From Nitrososphaera sp. (GTDB taxonomy: Archaea; Thermoproteota; Nitrososphaeria; Nitrososphaerales; Nitrososphaeraceae), in assembly GCA_025929855.1 (NCBI GenBank), contig JAICPK010000015.1, positions 1-12,176 of the forward strand: DNA of 12,176 nucleotides, read 5' to 3'. The translations under genes were made by a program, and so were the position numbers. Below are positions 1-6,358 of this stretch, one piece after another (position 1 is the stretch's first letter; each line of letters starts with the position of its first letter). The notes under the pieces were generated by a model that saw nothing but the letters and a program-made list of their open reading frames with translations, had not been told where the DNA came from and did not search any database.

Positions 1-3
1 ATA

Positions 4-336
4 ATGAGTCAGGAAGAGCAGATACAGCAGACTCGAAGAAAAATCTTTGAAGAACTGACTAAGGTAGTTGACCCTGAAATTGGAGTTTCGATAATGGAGC
101 TTGAGCTTATAGACAAAGTGGACATTGATTCAGGCAAGGTCAAGGTTGACTTGCACCTGACGAGCCCGTTTTGCCCTGCAGTTTTTGGCTTTAAGATAGC
201 ACAAGACGTCCGGGACAATATCTACAAGTTGCCTGGCATAGACGGAGTGAACGTGAACGTCAGCAACCACTTCATGGCCGATGCTATAAACAAGCAGGTA
301 AACGAGAGCAAGTACCCACCTAAACCGGCCGCCTAA
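4..336 (+). CDS. MIP18/DUF59-family (SufT/PaaD-like) Fe-S assembly protein
   Basis: This is a 110-residue protein spanning a single MIP18 (DUF59, FeS_assembly_P) domain. The family signature is visible: VDPEIG at residues 22-27 in the first strand-turn, the SPFCP segment with the conserved cysteine Cys57, and a C-terminal NHFMAD turn around residues 88-93. Members help deliver or mature Fe-S clusters (SufT, eukaryotic MIP18/CIA2, PaaD); the exact role of stand-alone archaeal copies is not settled. The ATG lies three bases from the window edge, so an upstream in-frame start cannot be excluded. The TAA stop (334-336) overlaps the TAG stop of the convergent sdhB gene, whose product needs three Fe-S clusters; a functional link is inference. 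A run of six T (342-347) just after the stop could terminate this transcript. Family assignment is confident. Confidence 0.9.
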   Translation: MSQEEQIQQTRRKIFEELTKVVDPEIGVSIMELELIDKVDIDSGKVKVDLHLTSPFCPAVFGFKIAQDVRDNIYKLPGIDGVNVNVSNHFMADAINKQVNESKYPPKPAA

Positions 337-1184
337 TCATCTTTTTTCTGCCTTTCTTTCAGCTCCGCCACTTTCTTTTCATTTTTTGAGTATCCCAGAA
401 GGTGTCCTCTCAGCAACTGTATGCCAAGCGCAGGGTCAACGCCTTTAGGACAGACTGCGCTGCATGAGCCGGCAAAATGGCAGCGCCATATGCCGTGCCT
501 GTTGTCCACCAAATCGAGCCTCTCCTTGGGTGCGGTGTCGCGGCTATCAATAAAGTAGCGGTACGCCTGAGAAAGCGCCTGAGGTCCGGGGAACTGGGTG
601 TCAGTGGCCACTGTAGGACAGGCAGAATAGCATAGGCCGCACTTGATGCAATATGAAAACTGCAGATACTTGTCGACATCTTCTGGAGTCTGTATGAACT
701 CTGTCAGCTTGCTCTTTTCCGGCATGTCTGCGTTATCATTCTGTATATATGGCTCCACGTTGTGGTGATGTGCAAAGAACTGGGAAAAGTCTGTCACAAG
801 GTCTCGAATGTGTGGGAAATTAGAAAGAGGCTCAACCGTTATTTCTCTTCCTTGAAGCTCTGATACTTTGGTATAGCATGCAAGGCGTGGAATGCCGTTT
901 ATCTTCATACCACAGGAACCACATGATGCCATCCTACATGAATAGCGGATACCGATGCTTTGGTCCTTGTACGCCTTAGCATACAGTAGTGCATCAAGCA
1001 CGGTAGTCCAACGCTGTACTGGCACTTCTATTCTGTCATAGTGCGGAGATTCGCCGGCGCGCCTGTTAGCTCGGTATATCTTTAAAGTGACAGAGCTCTT
1101 TGGGTACTCTTTTTCTCCTTGGTGCTTTTCCTTTTCACGTTTTTTTTCCATTGTCTCTATTTCTTCGATTAACTGTTCAGTCAT
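333..1184 (-). CDS. sdhB: succinate dehydrogenase iron-sulfur subunit
   Basis: This 283-residue protein carries electrons from the flavoprotein SdhA to quinone at the membrane anchor. The N-terminal ferredoxin domain holds the [2Fe-2S] ligands Cys83, Cys88, Cys91 and Cys103. The C-terminal domain holds the CIKCGLCYSACP block (Cys179, 182, 185, 189) and CHFAGSCSAVCP (Cys235, 241, 245). By analogy with E. coli SdhB, Cys179/182/185/245 bind [4Fe-4S] and Cys189/235/241 bind [3Fe-4S], so this looks like a classical three-cluster subunit. An unusual feature is a charged, Lys/Glu-rich N-terminal extension of about 30 residues before the ferredoxin fold. The ATG start follows the sdhD stop by 3 nt, with GGAG about 11 nt upstream inside the end of sdhD. 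It is the last gene of the operon, and its TAG stop overlaps the stop of the convergent DUF59 gene. Confidence 0.96.
   Translation of the reverse strand: MTEQLIEEIETMEKKREKEKHQGEKEYPKSSVTLKIYRANRRAGESPHYDRIEVPVQRWTTVLDALLYAKAYKDQSIGIRYSCRMASCGSCGMKINGIPRLACYTKVSELQGREITVEPLSNFPHIRDLVTDFSQFFAHHHNVEPYIQNDNADMPEKSKLTEFIQTPEDVDKYLQFSYCIKCGLCYSACPTVATDTQFPGPQALSQAYRYFIDSRDTAPKERLDLVDNRHGIWRCHFAGSCSAVCPKGVDPALGIQLLRGHLLGYSKNEKKVAELKERQKKDD
342..347 (+). terminator. T-tract terminator candidate after the DUF59 gene
   Basis: A run of six T begins six bases after the TAA stop of the MIP18/DUF59 gene. Archaeal transcription commonly ends at U-rich tracts without a strong hairpin. The run also encodes Lys codons at the C-terminus of SdhB on the other strand, so it may be coincidental. 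Confidence 0.35.
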
Positions 1185-1187
1185 TTT

Positions 1188-1556
1188 TTATTCAACTCCA
1201 AGACCATTAGCTAAGATAATGGTACGTGTACCGTATGCTATTAAAGCAATCATTGCTGCTATCGTCAAGACTGTCACACCATCCTCCCACTTCTTGCTCT
1301 GACGCAGTTCTAGCAGGATTACACGCAGGCCGTTAAAACCATGGATTGACACGAGCACCAGTATTGATTCTAGCAGCACGATGTAAGGGATGTTTTGATA
1401 GTTGGCTATCACATTCTCATATTCAAGACTCATGCCATATGGCATGACCGCTATGCGCATCATAATATGCACTGCAACAACAAATAGTGCACCAACGGCT
1501 GTGATATAGTGTATTTTCATTATTTGGCTCTCACGAAGCATTGTCATCTTATGCAT
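1188..1556 (-). CDS. sdhD: succinate dehydrogenase membrane anchor subunit (SdhD-type)
   Basis: This 122-residue protein has three predicted membrane helices at about residues 17-37, 57-82 and 94-116, as expected for an Sdh anchor that binds heme b and quinone. HGFNGLR at residues 72-78 in helix 2 matches the His-x3-Gly-x-Arg pattern of Sdh anchors, and His72 is a candidate heme ligand; His30 in helix 1 is another. The open frame continues far upstream into sdhC, but that part is an out-of-frame shadow. The ATG at 1556 shares one base with the sdhC TAA stop (TAATG), a coupling arrangement typical of tight operons. It is followed 3 nt later by sdhB. The C/D naming rests on gene order and the anchor-like sequence; the two anchors are hard to tell apart by eye. 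Confidence 0.88.
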   Translation of the reverse strand: MHKMTMLRESQIMKIHYITAVGALFVVAVHIMMRIAVMPYGMSLEYENVIANYQNIPYIVLLESILVLVSIHGFNGLRVILLELRQSKKWEDGVTVLTIAAMIALIAYGTRTIILANGLGVE

Positions 1557-2002
1557 TATTCGCCTCCAAAGAGTACAGATGCTCCATATAGCATTGCGAC
1601 TAATGCAAGTATCAATGCAATCCAAATGCCAGACTTTTGCCTGTAGTTGAGCGATACTGCATCGTAGGGGTAGTCGGGCCTGCCCGGTTTGCCAAGCCCC
1701 TTGCCTCCATGTGCAAATATCAGCCGGATTCCGTTTGCTGAATGAAATACACACATTCCGATTACGACTATTAGAATAATATGACCAAGAGTAGTTTGCG
1801 TAAGCTCTAGGAATGCTTCCCATAATGCAGGCCCGCCAGCGATCTGGCTGGTTTCATAAATGTGAGCGATGAAATAGGCAAGCAGGCCCACACCTGTTAA
1901 CCTCTGCAGCCAGTAGGACACCCGTTCCCATCCATAGCGTCTGGGATTGAGCCACCCCATCATTCCCTCACGGTTATTGCGATCAGCTACTTCTCTTTCC
2001 AT
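1556..2002 (-). CDS. sdhC: succinate dehydrogenase cytochrome b/anchor subunit (SdhC-type)
   Basis: This 148-residue membrane protein has three predicted helices (about residues 36-52, 73-94 and 125-145) and an N-terminal cytosolic stretch ending in RRYGWERVSYWLQRLTG, which resembles the amphipathic entry segment of SdhC proteins. FHSANGIRLIF (86-96) gives the His-x3-Gly-x-Arg motif, with His87 a candidate heme b ligand and His47 another. The frame opens nine codons earlier, at 2029, inside sdhA. I prefer the ATG at 2002 because it lies one base after the sdhA TAG stop, has GAGAGG about 12 nt upstream, and removes an overlap. It is followed by sdhD through a TAATG overlap. Together with SdhD it should anchor SdhAB and pass electrons to the membrane quinone pool. 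Confidence 0.9.
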   Translation of the reverse strand: MEREVADRNNREGMMGWLNPRRYGWERVSYWLQRLTGVGLLAYFIAHIYETSQIAGGPALWEAFLELTQTTLGHIILIVVIGMCVFHSANGIRLIFAHGGKGLGKPGRPDYPYDAVSLNYRQKSGIWIALILALVAMLYGASVLFGGE

Positions 2003-2003
2003 G

Positions 2004-3722
2004 CTAGTATTTCCTCTCAACTGGAGCATATCGTGTAAAAGCTACCGGATACCATGTCATCTTAGGCCCGCCGTTGCCCGTAAAGTAGGCTAGGGTGTGC
2101 TTCAAGAAGTTCGCATCATCGCGGTAGGGATAGTCGGTTCTTGCATGCGCGCCCCTAGACTCCCGGCGGTTGAGAGCGCCAACAAGCACAATTTCAGCAG
2201 TTCTGAGCATGGAGTCTGTCTCCATTACGTTGATAAAATTGGTATTGTACTCTTTGGCTTTGTCCTCAACATGCTTCCACATTGCACCCTTTAGCTCTCT
2301 CACCTTCTCGAGTGCACTAGTCAACTCCTGCTCGTTTCTAAAGACATAGGCCTTCTCATCCATCATGTCTGTCAGCTGCTTTCTTACTTCATACGGGTTC
2401 ACTGCACCTCTTCCGCGGAATAGCCCATCGTATATTCGCTTTTCCTCCTCAAGCACCTGCTTTCTATTGATGGAGTCAACCTTTTTTCTAGTTGCATATC
2501 TCGCCGCAAGCTCTCCGGTTATCTTACCCCACACAATGCATTCTGATGTTGAGTTGGCACCAAGCCTGTTCGCGCCATGTGTGCTGTTGCATGCAGCTTC
2601 GCCAGCTGCCCAGAGGCCGGCCATTTCAGTTGCGCCATCGATGTTAGTATGAATGCCTCCCATCATATAGTGGCAGACAGGTCTCACTTCTATGGGCTCG
2701 TGTATGATGTCAGTGCCGGAGAACTTGATCCCAATTTCGCGGATGCCTGCAAGTGCTTCCTTTATGCGGTCGGCCCGAAGATGCGTAAGATCGAGTTTGA
2801 GGCAATCTACATCAGTTTCATGCTTGAATCCATTTCCCTCCTGAATCTCTCTTATCATCGAGCGCGACACAACGTCTCTTGGAGCAAGCTCGAGCTTCCC
2901 AGGAGCATACTTTTGCATAAAGCGCTCGCCTTTGTTGTTGATTAGATATCCTCCCTCGCCTCTTGCACCTTCCGTTATCAGTATGCCAGATGGCAATATG
3001 CCGGTGGGGTGAAACTGTACGAATTCCATGTCCTTTAGCGCAAGGCCTGCACGATAGGCCATGTCCAGACCGTCAGGCGTAGAGGAAAATGCATAAGTAG
3101 AAAAACTGTAGATCCTACCGGCGCCTCCGGCGCATATTATGCCGGCAGATCCTTTGAATATGGTAAAATTGCCAGTCTTCATTTCAATGGCGGTTACTCC
3201 TTGGAAGGTATTGTTCTCATGCAGTATCGATGTGCAGAACCACTCGTTGTAAAAGTGAATATTGTCATACTTCTGGCATGTATCGTAGAGAGTCTGCATT
3301 TCGTAAAAGCCTACCTTGTCCTGAGCAAAGGTGGCACGCGGGAACGAATAACCACCAAATTTGCGCTGTGCTATCCTACCATCCTTGCGCCTTGACCATG
3401 GCATTCCCCAATGGTCTAATTGATAGATTTCATATGGCATACTCTTTACCAAAAGCTCAGCCACGTCTTGGTCTGCTAAGTAGTCACTCCCCTTGATTGT
3501 GTCATAAATATGAGCTTCTTGGTTGTCGCCCTCTTCTTCGTAGAGTACTGCTGCAGTTCCACCTTCTGCAGACACAGAATGAGAGCGCATTACTTGCACC
3601 TTGGAAATGACAGCTATGGTCAGTTTTCTGTCAACGGCAGCTGCAGAAATAGCTGCGCGAAGGCCTGCCAGCCCTGACCCGATTATGAGTACATCATGTG
3701 CAATAGTAGTAATGTCAGCCAA
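2004..3722 (-). CDS. sdhA: succinate dehydrogenase flavoprotein subunit
   Basis: This 572-residue protein oxidises succinate to fumarate. Visible landmarks are the FAD dinucleotide fold GSGLAG (15-20), HSVSAEGG with His48 as the likely covalent FAD attachment site, QFHPTG (236-241), TEGARGEGG with Glu251/Arg254, the catalytic arginine region LAPRDVVSRS (Arg282), CHYMMGG with His351, the FAD-contacting GANRLGANS (383-391) and the C-terminal RGAHARTDYPYRDD block. Length and motifs fit an intact enzyme. The start codon is TTG: the preceding in-frame codon is TAG and the FAD fold begins at residue 10, so no other start can include the domain. GAGGG lies about 10 nt upstream. It is the first gene of the sdhACDB operon, preceded by a TATA box and palindromic elements (3741-3824). 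Confidence 0.97.
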   Translation of the reverse strand: MADITTIAHDVLIIGSGLAGLRAAISAAAVDRKLTIAVISKVQVMRSHSVSAEGGTAAVLYEEEGDNQEAHIYDTIKGSDYLADQDVAELLVKSMPYEIYQLDHWGMPWSRRKDGRIAQRKFGGYSFPRATFAQDKVGFYEMQTLYDTCQKYDNIHFYNEWFCTSILHENNTFQGVTAIEMKTGNFTIFKGSAGIICAGGAGRIYSFSTYAFSSTPDGLDMAYRAGLALKDMEFVQFHPTGILPSGILITEGARGEGGYLINNKGERFMQKYAPGKLELAPRDVVSRSMIREIQEGNGFKHETDVDCLKLDLTHLRADRIKEALAGIREIGIKFSGTDIIHEPIEVRPVCHYMMGGIHTNIDGATEMAGLWAAGEAACNSTHGANRLGANSTSECIVWGKITGELAARYATRKKVDSINRKQVLEEEKRIYDGLFRGRGAVNPYEVRKQLTDMMDEKAYVFRNEQELTSALEKVRELKGAMWKHVEDKAKEYNTNFINVMETDSMLRTAEIVLVGALNRRESRGAHARTDYPYRDDANFLKHTLAYFTGNGGPKMTWYPVAFTRYAPVERKY

Positions 3723-3740
3723 CTACGCGCTTCCCTCTTT

Positions 3741-3757
3741 CCTTCCATTCAGGAAGG
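3741..3757. promoter_or_regulatory. palindrome at the predicted sdhA transcription start
   Basis: CCTTCC-ATTCA-GGAAGG is a perfect 6-bp inverted repeat with a 5-base spacer. It is centred about 23 bp downstream of the sdh TATA box, where transcription should begin. That is a classical place for a repressor to bind, or for a short leader hairpin if the RNA starts a few bases further upstream. Confidence 0.45.
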
Positions 3758-3768
3758 CGGCTAATTCT

Positions 3769-3776
3769 CATATATA
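3769..3776 (-). promoter_or_regulatory. TATA box of the sdhACDB operon
   Basis: On the minus strand this reads TATATATG within GGTATATATGAG, the best TATA match in the upstream region. It predicts a transcription start near 3747 and a leader of about 25 nt carrying the GAGGG ribosome site before the TTG start. The assignment rests on spacing only. Confidence 0.55.
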
Positions 3777-3789
3777 CCTTGAACTCCTG

Positions 3790-3824
3790 CAATTAATTGT
3801 ACAAAGCAAAAGGCAATTAACTGT
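3790..3824. repeat. two copies of dyad CAATTAA(T/C)TGT upstream of the sdh TATA box
   Basis: CAATTAATTGT (3790-3800) and CAATTAACTGT (3814-3824) are direct copies differing at one base, spaced 24 bp start to start. The first contains a perfect 10-bp palindrome and the second an imperfect one. They lie just upstream of the BRE/TATA region of sdhA, where archaeal activators or regulators often bind. The sequence is AT-rich, so chance is possible. Confidence 0.4.
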
Positions 3825-3950
3825 TGTATACATGCAGCCATAATACTAAATATGATTCATGATATTCTTCATAGCATAGTAGCACAAAAAATACAAAGAA
3901 AGGATCACCCATAGAAAAATTCGTGATAAAGCGCAATACATCAAGTAAGT

Positions 3951-3976
3951 GATATGCAGGTAACTGCAGTCATATC
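3951..3976. repeat. inverted repeat between sdhA and the 4034 gene
   Basis: GATATG (3951-3956) and CATATC (3971-3976) pair perfectly, and inside them CAG/CTG (3957-3959/3964-3966) pair around a GTAA loop. It lies about 58-83 bp upstream of the rightward gene at 4034 and upstream of that gene's TATA-like element. It could be an operator or a short structured RNA. The rest of the interval 3825-4002 shows nothing convincing. Confidence 0.3.
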
Positions 3977-4033
3977 GATATTCTTCTAAGACGCTAGAAA
4001 CGTTAATAGTAATTGCCCTACTGGCTCTTATTA

Positions 4034-4318
4034 TTGGAAACCACAAATTTGAGGGATTATTTGGCAAATGCTCCAGACGCTAAAGCATTTCTGGCTCCAA
4101 ACTCTTCCGATCAGGAGCTCGTGAACCGGGCAAAAGAGAGACTTAGAGAGAATGGGTTTCATGAGAGTAGGATTGAGATTAACTACGATGTACAGCAGCT
4201 GAGGACCGGCGATATTTACGTAAGCTATGATCCACCGGACCTTATAGTCAGAGTAGTATACGAAAAAAAGACAAATGGCATGGTCAAAATGAAGAGTGTG
4301 GCTACAATCAAACTTTAA
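4034..4318 (+). CDS. small protein of unknown function (94 aa)
   Basis: I do not recognise a family. The protein is soluble and mixed alpha/beta: a helical segment at about residues 24-40 (SSDQELVNRAKERLRENG) is followed by beta-like stretches (SRIEINYDV, GDIYVSYDPPDLIVRVVYEKK) with a basic C-terminus and no cysteines. The open frame reaches a TTG at 4013, but I prefer the TTG at 4034. TTAATA (4003-4008) then sits about 28 bp upstream, giving a leaderless start like other genes here, and the extra residues MPYWLLLL are unlike a normal soluble N-terminus. It converges on hisS and overlaps its 3' end by 11 bp (4308-4318). No role is assigned; a small RNA- or nucleotide-associated protein is only one guess. 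Confidence 0.65.
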   Translation: METTNLRDYLANAPDAKAFLAPNSSDQELVNRAKERLRENGFHESRIEINYDVQQLRTGDIYVSYDPPDLIVRVVYEKKTNGMVKMKSVATIKL

Positions 4319-5603
4319 GCATCTTGCTGAGCGCTTCTTTCAAACTGTCTGCATGGCATTTGCCTTCAGTTCCATCTTTCATAGACCTGAGGATTACTTG
4401 GCCCATGGCAATTTCATTTGGGGCTACAATTACTACAAATTCTGCGCCCTTAATAGAAGCATATTCTAGCTGCTTTCTAAGTGTCCTTCCAATCATATCG
4501 TAATCGACTGCTATGCCACTTGTGCGTAGAGATGAAACCAGCTCAAGCGCTTTTGCTCTGAGATCCTCAGTTGCATTTGCGATATATACAAGGGGTCTTG
4601 GTGATTGTTTCAATACGCCATGCCTCTTAAGGGCCATCACTATCCGTTCCACCCCTCCAGCAACACCTGTGGCTCCAATATCTTTCCTTCCAAATGCTTC
4701 AGTGAGCCTGTTATACCTTCCTCCACCAATGAGTGCTCCAGAATCAGTGGCTTGATCAAATGCTTCAAAAACTACTCCAGAATAATAGTCAAGACCACGC
4801 ACTATGCCAAGGTTAATGCGCGCTCCTTCTACCTTCTTTGCCTTGAGCAAGTCCATCAAGCTGACTAACTGCTGCCAGCTATCAAGCCCCGTTACGTCAG
4901 ACTTGCTAGCAACTTCGTCTACATTGCCCTTTAATTTTGACAATTCTATCAGTGCCTGCATTCTTGCAGGTTCTATTTTGTCCTTGTATTCTGCAAGCAC
5001 GGTCTGAGCCCCCTTTTTTGGTACCTTGTCTACTGCACGAAACATTTCAAGCATCGTCTCTTCGCTAGAAACACCAAGTTTTTTTCTTATATACTGCTCA
5101 AGAAACTGCCTATCGTTTATCTCGATTACTACCTTTAGGCCCAGTGTTCTGAAAAATGTGTAAACAAATTCAATTACTTCAGCATCGGATTCTTGGCTGA
5201 ATGGACCATACACTTCGATATCCCACTGGTGGAAGTAGCGGTAGCGCTCTGCTTGCGGCTCATCATACCGCCACACGCCGGCAAATGAAGCTAGCTTGAC
5301 TGGCATTTTGAGATCGCGCCGTGACTCGATATATCGCGTTAGACCGACAGTAAGGTCAAAACGAAGGGCGACATCCCTGCCTCCCTTGTCCTTGAACGCG
5401 TAGATTTCGTTTGATATTGCAGCACCGCTCTTTGCCTCTAGTGTAGCAAGCATTTCAAGAGGAGATGGCTCCGTGAGTTGGAAATTGAACAGCCGCGCAC
5501 TTTCAAAGAACCTATCGCGGACATAATTTATGTTAGCATACTCTTCAGGATCAAGATCCCTCATGCCTCGGGGAAGCTCTAACCTGGCCACACCAATAGC
5601 CAA
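4308..5603 (-). CDS. hisS: histidyl-tRNA synthetase
   Basis: This 431-residue class II synthetase charges tRNA-His. The catalytic core shows LPRGMRDL near the N-terminus, motif 1 in the region around residues 40-60, motif 2 as WRYDEPQAERYRYFHQWDIEV (about 112-132), the His-specific block RGLDYYSGVVFEA, GGGRYNRL, and motif 3 as GVAGGVERIVMAL. The C-terminal ~100 residues (from PLVYIANA) form the alpha/beta anticodon-binding domain. Length is normal for the family. The start codon is TTG at 5603; no in-frame ATG or GTG lies just upstream, and the next internal Met would cut into LPRGMRDL. A TATA-like CAAAATATCG lies about 31 bp upstream, suggesting a nearly leaderless mRNA. It diverges from archease and ends inside the convergent 4034 gene. 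Confidence 0.97.
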   Translation of the reverse strand: MAIGVARLELPRGMRDLDPEEYANINYVRDRFFESARLFNFQLTEPSPLEMLATLEAKSGAAISNEIYAFKDKGGRDVALRFDLTVGLTRYIESRRDLKMPVKLASFAGVWRYDEPQAERYRYFHQWDIEVYGPFSQESDAEVIEFVYTFFRTLGLKVVIEINDRQFLEQYIRKKLGVSSEETMLEMFRAVDKVPKKGAQTVLAEYKDKIEPARMQALIELSKLKGNVDEVASKSDVTGLDSWQQLVSLMDLLKAKKVEGARINLGIVRGLDYYSGVVFEAFDQATDSGALIGGGRYNRLTEAFGRKDIGATGVAGGVERIVMALKRHGVLKQSPRPLVYIANATEDLRAKALELVSSLRTSGIAVDYDMIGRTLRKQLEYASIKGAEFVVIVAPNEIAMGQVILRSMKDGTEGKCHADSLKEALSKMLKV

Positions 5604-5684
5604 CGGTGTGTTAACATTTAGATTTTGCGATATTTTGGTAAGGAATAACGCAATAAATAGTCGTCATTTGTTCACACTGTTATA
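5604..5684. promoter_or_regulatory. divergent hisS/archease promoter region
   Basis: This 81-bp spacer holds AATAAATA (5652-5659), centred about 29 bp before the archease TTG, and on the minus strand CAAAATATCG about 31 bp before the hisS TTG. Both fit leaderless or nearly leaderless archaeal transcripts. No Shine-Dalgarno motif precedes either start. Confidence 0.5.
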
Positions 5685-6113
5685 TTGGCAGGCGGCTACC
5701 GATTCCTTGACCATATGACAGATGCCGTTATAGAGGCTTACGGGACCACGCTAGAGGAAGCCTTTGAAAACGCTGCCAAGGCTCTCTGCGACACAATGAT
5801 CGACTTGAAAACTGTCAGGCCCACAAGAGAGATTAAATTTTCTGCCAAAGGCAACGACCTTTATTCGTTGCTCTTCGACTGGCTGGACAAGGTTATGCTT
5901 TTGCTGGTGGCAGATGGAATAGCTATGTCTGAATTTGCTGTCAAGATAAAACAATATAACAACAGCTATTTGCTCGAAGGCATTACAAGAGGAGAACCAC
6001 TTGAACTAGACCGGCATCACTACAAAGTGGAAATCAAAGCAGTAACATATCATGAAATGGAGATCAAGCAAGAAAATGATATGACTACCGCAAGGTTCCT
6101 GCTTGACCTCTAA
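5685..6113 (+). CDS. archease (RtcB tRNA ligase cofactor)
   Basis: This 142-residue protein matches the archease family along its full length. The N-terminal FLDHMTDAVIEAYG (7-20) carries the D-H-x-T-D metal-binding signature, DWLDK (65-69) follows, then KAVTYHEMEI (118-127) and the terminal FLLDL (138-142) with a conserved acidic residue. Archease activates RtcB, the ligase that joins tRNA exons after intron excision, by promoting guanylylation; it contains a divalent-metal site. The start is TTG at 5685, preceded by AATAAATA about 29 bp upstream and no ribosome site, so the mRNA is probably leaderless. It diverges from hisS. RtcB itself is not in the window. The intron-containing tRNA-Ser at 11841 is the kind of substrate this pathway serves. 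Confidence 0.95.
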   Translation: MAGGYRFLDHMTDAVIEAYGTTLEEAFENAAKALCDTMIDLKTVRPTREIKFSAKGNDLYSLLFDWLDKVMLLLVADGIAMSEFAVKIKQYNNSYLLEGITRGEPLELDRHHYKVEIKAVTYHEMEIKQENDMTTARFLLDL

Positions 6114-6190
6114 TCATTCAGAAGATTTTTAGTTTGCTGCAAGTGTCAGATCACTAAACAGAAAATTTATCCAAAAGATAGAGAGTTCAG

Positions 6191-6213
6191 ATCCACGCCG
6201 CTGCGCTTTGGAT
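6191..6213 (+). repeat. GC-rich hairpin in the archease-fen1 spacer
   Basis: ATCCA-CGC (6191-6198), a CGCT loop, GCG (6203-6205), three unpaired bases CTT, then TGGAT (6209-6213). The hairpin has 8 bp with a one-sided 3-nt bulge. It stands out in an otherwise AT-rich spacer. A TATA-like AAATTTATCC lies about 25 bp upstream, so it could start a small RNA or be the leader of the short ORF at 6221. Confidence 0.3.
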
Positions 6214-6220
6214 ACCTTGT

Positions 6221-6358
6221 ATGGACAACAAAGCTAAAGAGAAAAACCAGGATAGGCACACCGCTTTTTCAAGCTTTGTCAGAAACACACTACATTACCA
6301 CACGGTTTCAATTATTAACTTTATTATCACGATGTTAGCCAAACCATTGCTCAAGTGA
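6221..6358 (+). CDS. possible 45-aa small protein
   Basis: This is an ATG-initiated 45-codon frame: a basic, polar N-terminal half (MDNKAKEKNQDRH) and a more hydrophobic end (VSIINFIITMLAKPLLK). The last ~20 residues could form one membrane or amphipathic helix. The frame overlaps the 3' end of convergent fen1 by 24 bp, an arrangement seen at the other tail-to-tail pairs in this window. There is no clear ribosome site, and I recognise no family. Without homologues it may be a chance ORF. Confidence 0.25.
   Translation: MDNKAKEKNQDRHTAFSSFVRNTLHYHTVSIINFIITMLAKPLLK

Noticed and set aside
1557..1823. Upstream extension of the SdhD frame (start at 1823)
   Set aside because: It lies wholly inside sdhC in another frame and lacks hydrophobic anchor character; the ATG at 1556 forms a TAATG junction with sdhC.
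2003..2029. Earlier sdhC start at 2029
   Set aside because: It would overlap sdhA by 26 bp and adds residues unlike an Sdh anchor; the ATG at 2002 directly follows the sdhA stop.
3846..4067. 73-codon minus-strand frame between sdhA and the 4034 gene
   Set aside because: It overlaps the start of the 4034 gene, lies mostly in AT-rich promoter DNA, and has no recognisable features or promoter.
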